From assembly GCA_010094025.1 (NCBI GenBank), contig ML991854.1, positions 1 through 64,000 of the forward strand: a stretch of 64,000 nucleotides of DNA, given 5' to 3'. The position numbers and the translations under genes are program-made. This stretch comes from Viridothelium virens (Eukaryota > Ascomycota > Dothideomycetes > Trypetheliales > Trypetheliaceae). Shown here in pieces: positions 12,842 through 22,913 of the stretch. Under the pieces are notes generated by a model, which was not told where the DNA came from, searched no databases, and saw nothing but the letters and a program-made list of their open reading frames with translations. Position 1 is the first letter of the stretch. Each line of letters opens with the position of its first letter.

Positions 12842-14317
12842 TCACAGTTTCGGCCCTGGCCTTATACAGAAGTCGACAAAGTCTTTCACGCAAAATTCGT
12901 CATCTTCCAAGTGCATTTTTATCCTTCGGATCTCTTCATCAAAGAACAAGAGTCCCATGTTCTTTTGAAACTTCGCTGCAGCATCCTGAGGTGTATTTGG
13001 ATGGGCAGGGTGGCCGGAGGGGATGTGAACAACTACTTCGTCAAGCTTTTTGCCATCCCTAAACGTAATCTTAATACCATTGGGAACACTTCGCAAGTCA
13101 GGATTGTAATAATCACGCGAAAATGTTTCATCTTCTTTCATGACGATCCTCTTACGCAGATCTTCCACGTCTGATGATGATGCCCACGGACTCTCATCGC
13201 GGTAATCGGTGCTCTCGATTTGTTCGTTTTTGAGCAGGATGACCGTAACGATATATTGCATGCAGTGGTCTCGATCGGAAGCTGTGAATAGCTGACCTTG
13301 CTTGCTTTTGTGTTCGAATCTCGATGTTCGCGATATCCCGCATTGGGTCACGGCCTTCAGCATACAGCTTCTTGGCAAGCTGTAGCGCTGCAACAGCCGC
13401 AGTTAAGGTATGACCTTCGGTTGGTGTCAATTTCATGATAGTTCGATGGATGATATTTTCTCGATAGCTGATCATTGAAGATCAGTCGACCTGTTCTAAA
13501 GAGCTTCTTTAGAGAACGACTTACGGAAGCGGTAACTTGAACTCCTTACTGCCGAATAATCTCTCGTTAAAGCCCCACCGTGACGCAGTAAGAGGATTTG
13601 GGGCACCTTCTTGCCCATTGCGTACAAGCAGAGTAAGGTGGACAGCCCGCATACAGGCATCACCGGCAGCCCAGCCTTTGCGTCCGACAGTATTTGGTGA
13701 AGCTCGAAAGGTACGTAAGGGATGTCCGTCCATCCACGCATGCGCTAACGCAGCCAGCGCTTGCTCTTCTGTGAGACCAAGAAGCCGTGACACTACTGCT
13801 GCTGCTGCCACTTTGACAAGTATTGTATGGTCAAGACCATGTTCATTGAAAGCATTTGCAAGCTGCAGACAGCCCTGAATTTCGTATGCTTTAATCATGG
13901 CTTCGAGCAGAGTACGTATGGTTGGCGGTGGCGAGTTCTTGTTCATTGAAGATGCCTTGCCGACCAGTCCATAATCGGGGTAATAGCTGCCAGAGAGTCT
14001 GATGGATGGCTCCATTCTACACCGCCAAGAGCATCGTTATGGTCAAGGTAGCGGATTAATGTACCGAGGTCAAACGCTCCTTTAACAGAATCCTCGATAA
14101 TTGAAGTGCCGGGAAGGCGAAATCCGCTTGTTACGACCGTTTGTGAAACATGTGGTCCTAAGATCTGCCGCACAGAGCCATCATGAATAGTCTCCATGGC
14201 GCAGCTGAGTGAGTCCAGAAGAAGCATTCGTGCTCGTTGAAGCGACTCTGGATTGCAAATCCTATAATGATAGACATAATGGGTGATGTCAATGTGAACG
14301 CCGTCGTACGATCTCAT
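12842..14317 (-). pseudogene. MmgE/PrpD family (2-methylcitrate dehydratase-like), frameshifted
   Basis: The three frames together cover an MmgE/PrpD-family protein from start to end. The N-terminal part (14317-13943) has DSLSCAMET and a stretch ending LDHNDALGGVEWSHPSD. The middle (to 13525) has EAMIKAYEIQG and NTVGRKGWAAGDA. The C-terminal part has DRDHCMQYI and a tail with RDGKKLDEVVVHIPSGH. In the family, relatives include mitochondrial 2-methylcitrate dehydratase of propionate breakdown and cis-aconitate decarboxylase. A GTAAGT...CAG intron of 57 nt at 13468-13524 keeps the frame and looks genuine. Two other frame changes, near 13960 and near 13290, cannot be explained by introns; at the second some residues are also missing. 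I therefore call it a pseudogene, though assembly error is possible. Confidence 0.75.
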
Positions 14318-15699
14318 GGTCTCTTATCGGTTTTGAAGCTACCCTCAATTGCTTGAAGTTGAAGCAAGCTTGCTACTCTAGGGGTAGGCGAGCTGGCTTA
14401 CGATAACAGCGATCCCAACCACTTCGATAGTGACGAAACCTGGCCTTTCTACGGCAATTACAGGTCGATTTCGACGAGATGGAGAGGATCCGAAAACTTA
14501 TTCCGGCCGGTTCTTGATGGCCGCCGTGCTTGCGCCTACTTTCTCACGTTTGTCCTATTAACAGCCTAACTTAGGTAGTCCCCAGTGGTCTACTTACTAA
14601 TTTACGCATTATTAATGCCGCTGAGAACTGCTCTGACCACTTTTCTCACCAATCAGTGATTGGAAAAACTGAAAATCCACCTAAGGTGGATCCAGTAGGG
14701 ACACGGTTATACCTCTCTATAAATGAGTGATTATAATACCACATGCTCTTTTTTTTTTTTTTTTTCTTATCAAATCTGCTATTTTTTAAAGTTTCTTTAC
14801 TGAACTATTTAGAATCTCAACTCCCAAAGTAGATTTGCTCGTAAATGTAACGGAGAGAAGGATCCTCATGTTGAGCTGACGCTGTCTTTGCGCCTCACAG
14901 GTCACGAGCTCCAGCTCCTGATAAAGTAGCAACGTACCACGCAAGAATCGTCTGAGTGCGGATTTGCAATCAATTCCTCTTTCTCATCACCTCGATGTAA
15001 TACATTAGAGGCCTTGCGCCGTACGTAGAGCTCACCAAGAACGAGATTTTCCTTCGGCCGAGAGCTTATCGTATATGCAGGGACCGGCGCCATCACCGAC
15101 GTCAATCTTTCGGATACCATGCCTTACCGTCGATCCTCACGCTCAGACACGCAGGTGACAAGGCCGAAACCTGCTGGTGCTGTGCTACTATGCATGGGCA
15201 TGCGCGATGCGGCCACATCTCCGAATGTCAACGGTCCATCGAAAAGCATAAGGTAAGGTAGGTAGATGGATTACTTTGTTCCCAGTGCTTCAATCATGTA
15301 AGCTGTATAGAGTACTGAGCGGTGTCGTATGTGCCGGAACACGGGTGCGATCGTGAAAGTCGGAGAAGAGTGCGTATAGATCTCTTTGAGTGCCCTTGTC
15401 GAGAAAGTTGACAGGTAAGCGCCCAAGATCGAGACTCAAAGTCAAACTGAGACCAGTGCATGCAGCACTTCTCTCTTGCGTTAAGTATCTGGAAAGCTTC
15501 AAGATGCAAAATGGCCTTCGCTGATATCGAAGCCGCTCCGAGCGACAAGCATTCCTAGATCGTACAGAGAATTGGTGGCACAAGCATTAGAGAATATCCT
15601 CTGAATGTTGTTGAGAATGTTATCAGGTTAGTAATTTATTTTATCTTGCTACTTCGCTATCATCGAATATGAGTATTTACTGGTATCAGGCCTGGTACC
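14318..15699. other. Gene-poor interval between two pseudogenes
   Basis: It holds a poly-T run of about 20 at 14750-14765, a small CCAATCAGTGATTGG palindrome near 14650, and minus-strand open frames of 72 codons (14902-15120) and 97 codons (15290-15583). Neither frame contains a motif I recognise, and codon-like structure is weak. Confidence 0.4.
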
Positions 15700-16185
15700 C
15701 GCCACCACCGCATGGTTGTCGTTTGCTCTGCCTGGAGCAGCAGTACCAAAAATGAGGGCATCATGAGTCTCCTCCTGCAAGTCCGCAGGCACTGTCTGAA
15801 GACTGACTTGGATCGTGACATGTCACTCGTGCAAAGCATCCGCACAGAGCACACTAGCACGACTCATGACTATGTTAGGAACCCGAAGCTCACCGACAAG
15901 CTTATCCAAGATATCAATCAGGAATGCGAGCAAACCATACAGCTGCTCCGAGCTCAAAAGACCATTGGCCACGGCAACCCAAATATCAAAGACAAGGTCA
16001 TCGGCACAGGCGAAAGGCTGGCCTGCTTATCTGTCTTTGCCGCGCTGTGCGATCAAGGCTGCAAGGCATACTAAGCGAAATTGTCGAGTTTGCGAATATC
16101 GTACTGCCGACTGAATACAATACGATGAGTCACTCTTTCCACGATACTATGTCTGCGGCCACGCCAGCCCGGCAGCAGTCAAAGA
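15700..16185 (+). pseudogene. Aspartate kinase (HOM3-like) N-terminal fragment
   Basis: Translation from 15712 gives VVVCSAWSSSTKNEG, then KTIGHGNPNIKDKVIGTGER followed by LACLSVFAAL. This is the order of motifs in the amino-acid kinase domain of fungal aspartokinases, which phosphorylate aspartate in the first step of threonine/methionine synthesis. The match continues in another frame as EFANIVLPTEYNTMSHSFHD. Missing are the start with the family's KFGGTSV motif, the rest of the kinase domain and the ACT domains. With the frame change near 16060, it is a gene relic rather than a gene. It could come from a duplicated cluster copy, since the housekeeping gene must lie elsewhere. Confidence 0.65.
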
Positions 16186-16209
16186 TAATCAGTGTATCGC
16201 TCTGCGATC

Positions 16210-17118
16210 CTATAATATCGTCCTGGAAAGCAGATCGCTACTACGATACGGGTTCTGGAGAAAGAAGCCCTCCTTTCTCGGCTGCATTCCTACCCATAAC
16301 CTCCATGCTCCAATTTCATAACGTATACCATCCTCAGGATTTTGTAAGTACATTTGGTCTGTAGCAATCTCTACTGTAACCCGGCTTGCCCGAGGCCGGT
16401 CAGCACTAACTCGATAACTGAGGATCTCCGTCTCCGCCACCGTCACTCCCGTAAATTGTCTGGCAAGCCCATCCCGAAGGACAGTAACCCAGTTTATAGA
16501 ATAGTTTGGTGTAATAATATAGATTTTAATAGGGAAGTCGTCCGGAGTAAACATTAGTCCTTCTGCTCTAAGTTGTCCTATCCCAACTCTGCTGACTTGG
16601 TTTCCATCTCTTATCACTCTATAAACATCTGTCAAGAAGTTCTCCTGCTGTGTTCCATCCATTGGATGAGGGGCAAATATTACCGAGATAAAGATACCTT
16701 TCCTGGTTATAAGTAGGATGGCTGTGTTGCGACCTAAGCTCCGGATACCGTAAAACTCTTCATTTGGGTAGGAAGGGAATCGCCAAACTTGGTTATATTG
16801 TTGACGATTAGAATTATCATATTCTGTCCAATGAAATCGTCTTTCTATCCTACCCCACAGTCTTCTAGCGTATGAATAACAGCTGGGAGCGATTCCTGGA
16901 AGCGCCCGTCCTTGCAGGTTATCTTTGTTAGCCTTGACGGCCCCAAAGGAGTTACTGCCGGCGATGCTGCAGTTATCGGACTGACAAAGCCTGCGAATGC
17001 CTGTGTGTGGGCCATTTGTTAAATTCGTCACTGAACGAGTCGTCCAAAGTGCAAATGCACTGTTAGCTAAGAGAGTCACAAAGAGAACCGCTTGCGAACA
17101 AGATGATGAACCACGCAT
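16210..17118 (-). CDS. Secreted orphan protein, about 302 aa
   Basis: The open frame runs from 17151, but the internal Met at 17118 gives a far better signal peptide (MRGSSSCSQAVLFVTLLANS, likely cleaved after AFA), so I choose that start. The mature part contains YPNEEFYGIRSLGRNTAILL, a short stretch ending ITRKGIFISVIF, and later DDFPIKIYIITPNY. From memory, many ascomycete secreted hypothetical proteins share a pattern of this kind, where a 'GCT-V-V-S--G-W-SH' segment is followed by an 'I-VTP' segment; no function is known to me. Few cysteines argue against a classical small cysteine-rich effector. It is convergent with the aspartokinase relic, with only 24 bp between them. The frame is intact and free of introns. 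Confidence 0.6.
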   Translation of the reverse strand: MRGSSSCSQAVLFVTLLANSAFALWTTRSVTNLTNGPHTGIRRLCQSDNCSIAGSNSFGAVKANKDNLQGRALPGIAPSCYSYARRLWGRIERRFHWTEYDNSNRQQYNQVWRFPSYPNEEFYGIRSLGRNTAILLITRKGIFISVIFAPHPMDGTQQENFLTDVYRVIRDGNQVSRVGIGQLRAEGLMFTPDDFPIKIYIITPNYSINWVTVLRDGLARQFTGVTVAETEILSYRVSADRPRASRVTVEIATDQMYLQNPEDGIRYEIGAWRLWVGMQPRKEGFFLQNPYRSSDLLSRTIL

Positions 17119-17450
17119 TGTGTGATATGAACAATGAGCAAGTTTTGTCAACTCAGCATGTGCTGGCGAGTGCTGTATATTAATTTCTTGACGCTTACTA
17201 TTTGCCTACGACTTCAGTGTTGGTAATGGGACGTAGATTTGTGATAAGACGTCATCCACAAGGTTCGGTCGAGCCGAAGAACAGAAGTGACTGGAAATGC
17301 TACAGCGCAACGTGGAAAGCTCTAACTAGTTCCGAAATCGATAATGTTCCTCAAGATCACAGATCTTTCAAATTCAATCGGCGATTCCGACACGCCCTTT
17401 ACGTGTCTCCGCAGAACGAATTCAGGTATGGGGCCTCGTTTCACTTTTTA
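17119..17450. other. Upstream region of the orphan secreted protein
   Basis: It holds the presumed promoter of the minus-strand gene ending at 16210. A plus-strand open frame at 17202-17537 runs into the MITE and has no motif I recognise. Confidence 0.4.
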
Positions 17451-17630
17451 CTTTATGGCGGCTGGGGGGTTCCTCAACTGGGAATTAATACAATGTTACC
17501 TCAGTTTAACTGTTATGAACATGTTGCCCCATGTTAAGGCGGTATTAACATAGACCAACAAGGTCATAACAGTAAAGTCGAAATGACATTGTATTAATCA
17601 CTAGTTGGGGAACCCCCCAGCCGCGGTAAA
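17451..17630. mobile_element. Foldback MITE, copy B
   Basis: Termini TTTATGGCGGCTGGGGGGTT and, at the right, the near reverse complement ending CCAGCCGCGGTAAA. The arms pair almost end to end with a short central loop near 17540. Same family as copies A, C and D. Confidence 0.8.
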
Positions 17631-17640
17631 CCGCCGAAAC

Positions 17641-17730
17641 GTTGGGCCAACATGACCATAACAGTGAAACTGAGGTAACGTTGTATTGAATACCAGTTGA
17701 GGAACCCCCCAGCCCCCGGTAATAAGGTAG
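17641..17730. mobile_element. Foldback MITE, half copy C
   Basis: Only the right arm is present: GGCCAACATGACCATAACAG, then GAGGTAACGTTGTATTGAAT and CCAGTTGAGGAACCCCCCAG. It lies directly next to copy B. It could be a truncated insertion or the product of rearrangement between adjacent copies. Confidence 0.7.
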
Positions 17731-17865
17731 CCTTAACTCTTCGTGTGCCTACATGTGCAACAACAGCATCTTCTAACGATCTATATTGGACAATGGCCAT
17801 TACTTCTCTCCTCACTGGCCGGCTATATCTTGTCCATTAAATATTGTTGCACAATTCTGGCTATC

Positions 17866-18808
17866 ATGACTGCTTACTTCACCGTCTACGGCTACGATGT
17901 GAGTATCCGGCAGCATATTACCTAGAACATAGATCAATTATCATGTATAGGACAATCCTCGAACCCGTATCATTAAAATCGTAGTAAGTCGAGATACTTA
18001 TCGGCTCTACGCGCCTTGATACCACATGTGTAATCCTTAAACAGGCCGCCGCTGAAGCCATCACGTTGAATAAGTCTCTGGTAGTACCACGGAAGGACAT
18101 CAGCAAAGCCGCCTACATGGAAACCTTCCCCCTGTCTCAAGGGAAGACCCCGGCACTCGAAGGTCCCGATGCGAAAATTACAGAGACCATCGCTATCGCT
18201 CACGTCAGTAGAAAAAGGAGCTCCTGCATCTCCACCACGCTCCATCTTCTCAATCCCCTCTTCCATACACATCTTCTCTTTCTCTTCGCTCACGCTGATT
18301 CGCTAGCTAATATCCATTGTCCTAGTTCCTCTCCAAACTCAATCCCAAATCCCATCTCCTCGGCTACGATGGCACTCTTACCCATGAAGCGCTCGTGCTT
18401 AGCTACGCCAGCTTCGCGAACCAGGAACTCTTGCAGACTCTCTCGCGCTGGTTCCTGCCTCTCATCCCGGGCTTCACGGATCCTCCGCCGTATATTTATG
18501 ATGCGGTTGAGGCGGGGAAGAAGGCGAGTTTAGTGCTACTGGATAAGCTAGAGGGGGTTTTGGATGGAGTGGAATGGCTGGTGGGGGAGAGTCCCACGCT
18601 CGTAGACATCTTTGTAGCAGTGGTGTTGAGCCGGGGACTGCAATGGGTGCTGGGACGCCAGTGGAGAGAGGCACATCCAGCGGCTATGGCGCATTTTGAG
18701 AGCGTAAGAAGTTGGAAGCCAGTGAAGGAAGTGATACCGGAGTTCACGCTGATTGAGGTAGAGCCGCCGAATGTGCAGCCGACAAAGGTGGTTTCAGGAA
18801 TGAACTAG
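17866..18808 (+). CDS. Glutathione transferase of the EF1B-gamma-like type, four exons
   Basis: Exons 17866-17898, 17951-17980, 18045-18203 and 18326-18808 join in phase 0 to a 234-residue protein. The thioredoxin-like half reads MTAYFTVYGYD, then DNPRTRIIKI (the 30-nt second exon), then FPLSQGKTPALEG (cis-Pro loop) and ITETIAIAHFLS. The helical half reads SYASFANQELLQTLSRWFLP and later VGESPTLVDIFVAVVLSRGL, the N-capping motif of GST helix 6. Introns are 52, 64 and 122 nt, all GT-AG. The fold matches the N-terminal GST part of elongation factor 1B-gamma, but the protein stops after the GST domain, so it is a stand-alone enzyme or binding protein. Such GSTs occur in fungal detoxification and in some metabolite clusters; the substrate is unknown. 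The second exon is supported only by family alignment from memory. Confidence 0.75.
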
Positions 18809-19910
18809 TGGTGTTGATAAGAATTGCAATGATTCAGAATCATATAACACGCAACGATCCAGGCTGGCACAAAGTAGTACGTGACAGCTGGGAGTGGTTT
18901 AATGAGAGTCGTATCATTCTATGCTTGACAAGGGATACCGTGAGGCCTGTGCCAGTCATTGGAATAGGTTTTGATAAAATCTTGATAAAAGAGAAAATCC
19001 GTGATAGACCCTCCATATGGATCTAGTTCCTTTTTCGGCACATGGCTTCTACCATGCTATTGGGAACGTGAGTAGTGTTTTGTGCATCGACACCGCTAGC
19101 AGCAAATGTCAGCTCGCTTAAGTCGACCACATATGATAGCAGCATTACAAGTAGGGACGGCTGGCATTTCGAGAAGCTGGATGTCGTGATTTGTATTGTA
19201 GAGTCGGGTGGGGCGAAGAATTCTCGATAGTAATTTCGGTGCAGTGGAATTTACTTTTGTTTGCTAGCTATAAGCAACCGCATCATTAGCACCCATACAC
19301 TGAGATAGTCTTCCTGAGGGTGGACTAAGCTGGAAGGAAGTGCTCTCCTCCACCCTGGACAGGATCTCCTGAGTGTATGTACTAGTAGAACGCTATTGGT
19401 AGGGAACAACAATCGGACTCACGCGCAAGGGACACTCTGTATTGAAGGTTAGCTGCAGCCAAACATGTATACCAGAAAGACATGTCCACTCACGGTGTGT
19501 TCGGGGTTTGAAGGAGGAAAACGGCAGAATCTACGAAATCCTCTTACATGTACCAGCCTGGGCGGTACCACTCACGCATATCCTCCGGCGATTGATGATC
19601 ACGGAGGAAGAGACGACGCTGAGCACTGGGGGAAGACTCTAGGTAAGTGGACGACAAGGAGGAGGTGAAGACTTCCAGGAGCCTATACACATTGTTTCAT
19701 GAGTATTTGAACCACATACTACATGGGCTCGCCAGCAAATGTAGAGAGTGGTTGAGGAAAGAAGAGAAAATTGGGGGCAGCTGGCCGTTTACATTCGGCG
19801 AAGTGGCGCGTTGCGGGTCAAGCTTGATCCGAGCCGCGTCGGCTGTCTGCCAAGCTTCTCTGACCGGACACACCTACGGTAAAATCCGCGTCCAAAACCG
19901 AGTAGGACTC
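18809..19910. other. No gene recognised
   Basis: About 1.1 kb without a convincing gene. Plus-strand open frames of 66-90 codons at 19442-19919 lack motifs. An imperfect inverted repeat (GAGGGTGGAC against CTCCACCCTG) lies near 19315-19365. Confidence 0.45.
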
Positions 19911-19920
19911 AATCAATAAT

Positions 19921-20231
19921 AGAGAGTTTTAGCAGGTTGGTTCAACTTCAGCTTCAACTGATTTTCAACTTCGCGCTCTTATATGTAGATTCTTGATGAG
20001 GTTAACTGCCGGTGAGGTGGGTTAGAAATGCTTAAGGAAATTCGCCCTTTAATTTGTTCTGCTAAGGTTAGCTCACCGTCTTTCTTATTAAAGTTCAAGC
20101 GAACTCTTCAATAGTCGAAAACCTACTTTGGTAACTAGACCCCTGTCGACTGGATGAAACCTAGTAGTTACTCCTTTGGAGTTGAAAAAAAGTTGAAAAT
20201 TCGGATTCGGTTCGTGGTTAAACTCTCTTTA
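19921..20231. mobile_element. Non-autonomous TIR element (MITE) with 10-bp flanking repeat
   Basis: The ends are AGAGAGTTT (left) and AAACTCTCT (right), followed inward by partly paired arms rich in GTTGAA/TTCAAC words and by GGTGAGGTGGGTTAG against CTAAGGTTAGCTCACC. The 10-bp word AATCAATAAT occurs immediately before (19911-19920) and after (20232-20241). Length is about 311 bp. A 9-11 bp duplication favours a Mutator-like element; the TAGAG-like terminus would also suit hAT. No coding capacity. Confidence 0.65.
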
Positions 20232-20336
20232 AATCAATAATCTTGCCCTCGCAAGTTTCTTTATTTTATTTTTCTACCACAGATCGCCTCGACTTCTCAC
20301 AGCCGCACAAATCTCGGACGACTGGTTGCAGCGAAC

Positions 20337-21260
20337 ATGGCAGCCTCTACCTTTGGCTGCAAGAGCTATTGTGAACACGTTCAAGATTCCGTTCTCTCGA
20401 ATCAGCAACTTGAGCGCAGATGCCCACTCGACTTCGGCCATCGCAAGCCATTGTCCATCGGATCCTCCCCAAGTCCGCTCGAGAGGCTGCCACCAGAGGT
20501 TGCCTTCGAGATTTTCTCAACTCTGGATATTCAATCTCTCTTCAGTCTGCGCCGGGCTAGTAGAACATTAATGATGTGGGTTAACAGCATCCCGGAGTAT
20601 CATCAAATCATACAGCATGCTCCTAGCACCATTCAGGCCATTCTTTCTCTGGAAACAGCAAGCTATATCACTCTTCACCGGCTATACCGTGGTCTACAAA
20701 GTCGAACTTGTCAGACGTGTTCACTCCCGACGCCATACATCTGCGTTCTGACTGGGCAGCGCTTATGTCCCTGTTCTCGCTCATCTCGCGGAAAGGTATT
20801 CCCAATGCTAATGGAAGAGGCATGTGAAAGATATGGCCTGGACCCTGAGCATCTCAACGACGTGAAGCGTTTTAGAGCAAGACCGGGAACTTATGGTGGA
20901 TGCAACAATGAACCTCTGGAAATGACTGTTGCCCTTCACAACCTCAAGTCCTCTGTGTGGCTATTTGATCCACAGGAGTGCATCGAGCGGGCTGTTAAAC
21001 TCTACGGATCGCAAATGGCTCTGGAAATTTATGCAGAGAAGCAAGTACGACGCCTTAGCAAGAAATGGAACATACATTGTTATGGCAATCGTCTTACGAA
21101 AGTCTGGTATCCCGTAGTCGTCCTACGCAGCGATCCACCTCCCCATAATAGACTCTTTATGACTCTCGTCGTTGCGCCCTGGATTACTGCGGAAGGAATG
21201 GCAAGGGGGCCCCCCTGTAGGCATTGTTACTTCAATGCACATGACGTCAAACACTATTAA
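20337..21260 (+). CDS. F-box protein, 307 aa
   Basis: An uninterrupted frame starts with MAASTFGCKS. Residues about 48-88 form an F-box (LERLPPEVAFEIFSTLDIQS, then LFSLRRASRT), the Skp1-binding motif of SCF ubiquitin ligases. A cysteine-rich segment follows at about 122-148 (CQTCSLPTPYICVLTG then CPCS), as in many fungal F-box proteins of unknown target. A last CRHC lies near the C-terminus. There are no LRR, WD40 or Kelch repeats, so the substrate cannot be guessed. The end of the MITE lies 105 bp upstream, so the element may form part of the promoter. The gene looks intact and is convergent with the enoyl-reductase pseudogene. Confidence 0.75.
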   Translation: MAASTFGCKSYCEHVQDSVLSNQQLERRCPLDFGHRKPLSIGSSPSPLERLPPEVAFEIFSTLDIQSLFSLRRASRTLMMWVNSIPEYHQIIQHAPSTIQAILSLETASYITLHRLYRGLQSRTCQTCSLPTPYICVLTGQRLCPCSRSSRGKVFPMLMEEACERYGLDPEHLNDVKRFRARPGTYGGCNNEPLEMTVALHNLKSSVWLFDPQECIERAVKLYGSQMALEIYAEKQVRRLSKKWNIHCYGNRLTKVWYPVVVLRSDPPPHNRLFMTLVVAPWITAEGMARGPPCRHCYFNAHDVKHY

Positions 21261-21365
21261 TATGGAAAAGTGGAAAAGACCACACAATAACCATTGCTGG
21301 GAGCAAATCAGTGATCTGGGATCGCGCACGCCAGTGCCGCCCAGCTGGAATATTCTGACCTTGCT

Positions 21366-22913
21366 CTACGTAATCCTATAGACTAACTTCTCTGCGCTCA
21401 CCGACTTCATCCAAGACTCACCCTGCTCTTTCTGTGGCTTGCGATCTTCCATTAAACTTGAACCCAGAAGTGTGAGACCATCCACCACTACCTTTTCAAG
21501 TCCACCTGGCATCACTCTTACAGAATTCGGCTCCAGCTTCCCGCCATTAGTTAACCACCGAAAAAATTCAACAGCGAAGGCACGAGCATCAAGCGATTGG
21601 GCAACTCGAATCCCTGCATACTGAATGTCTTCCCCCAGTCCTTCCCATACCGCACCGTAGACGGGTTCAATGGCCAAATCATCAGCCTTCCAGGCACCGC
21701 CCTCTCTTGATCGGACGACCACCATCTTGCCGTCCTCGCGTAGCGTTTGGGACACTTTCCTTACCGAGTCGCCTTCCGAAATCCAGTCCAAGGCGTATTG
21801 AACACTACAAGTTTCAGCGGATCCCGAGATCTTCCCTGGCCACTCCGGATCATGGTAGTCGACGAGTTTGTCGTAAAGGTAAGGCAGACTTTTCAGCATT
21901 TGGAAGCGCTTCGGGCTTGCTGTCCCCAAAAGCCCGATTTTGGTACCACTCACCTCCGCGCTGCGGCGCACCAGTTGAGCCGCGTATAGGGCCACTGAAG
22001 TCGAAGCGCCGTAGATAAAAAACTCCGTATCAGCTCCGCTACCATCGCTTTGTAGGTGAGAGTCGCTCTCACCCGTTTGCTTCCAAGTGAAAGGCGCCTT
22101 GAGACCAAGTCGATAGTAGACGGCTTGGGCGACCGTGAGCCCGCAGAGACTAATCGTTGCCGCTTGCTCCATGGCCATGCCCTCAGGCACGGTAAACAGC
22201 AGGTCCCAAGGACATACCAGAAATTCTGCAAAGGCTCCCGGGCGGTCGTTGACGCTACACGCCCCTTGACAGAAGCCGCCGACTCGTGTCCCAGGTTGTA
22301 GGCCGCAATTGGGTGGAACAGCCTGTCCGAGAGACCAGGGTTCGGAAACATAGCTGCATAGAATAATGCATACATAAAGCTGGATATGGATAGGAATAGC
22401 ATAATTATTCGCATAATATCCATATCTGGCTAATTAGGCTTGATATTTATGGGATAAGTTGAATGTTGGCTGAATTGGGTCTAATTTGTACCCTTTCTAT
22501 CCCTGCTGAGGTATCTCCCCTCTGCAGGGGTCCCATAGCAAGAGGGCCACAGCCTAAGCCTAATCAAGGCAGTATTGAACCCAGTTCCGCAGATATTGAG
22601 CCTAATTAGCCAGATACAAATATCATGCGAATAATTATGCTATGCTATCCAATCCAGAAATTTCCGAATATGGAATAATTATCCCATACTTAACTATGTT
22701 TCCGAACCCTGCGAGAGACACAATGGTGCCGGCAAAATCGCTCCCTACAACGCGACCTGTTGACCCAAGCGGATGGAAGACATAAAGGGCATCGACGGGG
22801 TTGAGAGCGATAGCGTCGACTTGCACCAGTACTTCATGTGAACTTGGGATAGGTTTGGGGATGTCTTGTACGTAGGCAGTCTTTCGTTCGGCATTGAGCA
22901 TGAGGGCTTTCAT
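21366..22913 (-). pseudogene. Trans-enoyl-reductase-like MDR oxidoreductase split by a MITE
   Basis: The N-terminal part (22913-22712) reads MKALMLNAERKTAYVQDIPK, then LVQVDAIALNPVDAL and GRVVGSDFAGTIVSL, a GroES-like domain. The rest (22327-21366) reads QGACSVNDRPGAFAEFLVCP, EGMAMEQAATISLCGLTVAQ and the nucleotide-binding stretch FFIYGASTSVALYAAQLV. The family is the zinc-free medium-chain dehydrogenases related to LovC and ToxD, stand-alone enoyl reductases that serve polyketide synthases, and to similar alcohol dehydrogenases. A 376-bp hAT-type element sits between the two parts. Without it and one copy of its 8-bp duplication, the frame is continuous for 387 codons, so the gene was intact when the element landed. 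As it stands the frame stops inside the element; use of the element as an intron cannot be excluded. Confidence 0.75.
22336..22711. mobile_element. Non-autonomous hAT element (MITE), 376 bp
   Basis: Perfect 18-bp terminal inverted repeats (CAGGGTTCGGAAACATAG and its complement) are flanked by a perfect 8-bp target duplication, CGAGAGAC, at 22328-22335 and 22712-22719. Length and duplication size are diagnostic of hAT. The arms stay partly self-complementary inward (GCATAATTATTCGCATAAT, CTGGCTAATTAGGCT). No transposase is encoded. Identical ends suggest a young insertion. Confidence 0.9.

Noticed and set aside
14902-15583. Minus-strand frames of 72 and 97 codons between the pseudogenes
   Set aside because: No motif or family recognised and no consistent exon structure, so no gene is claimed.
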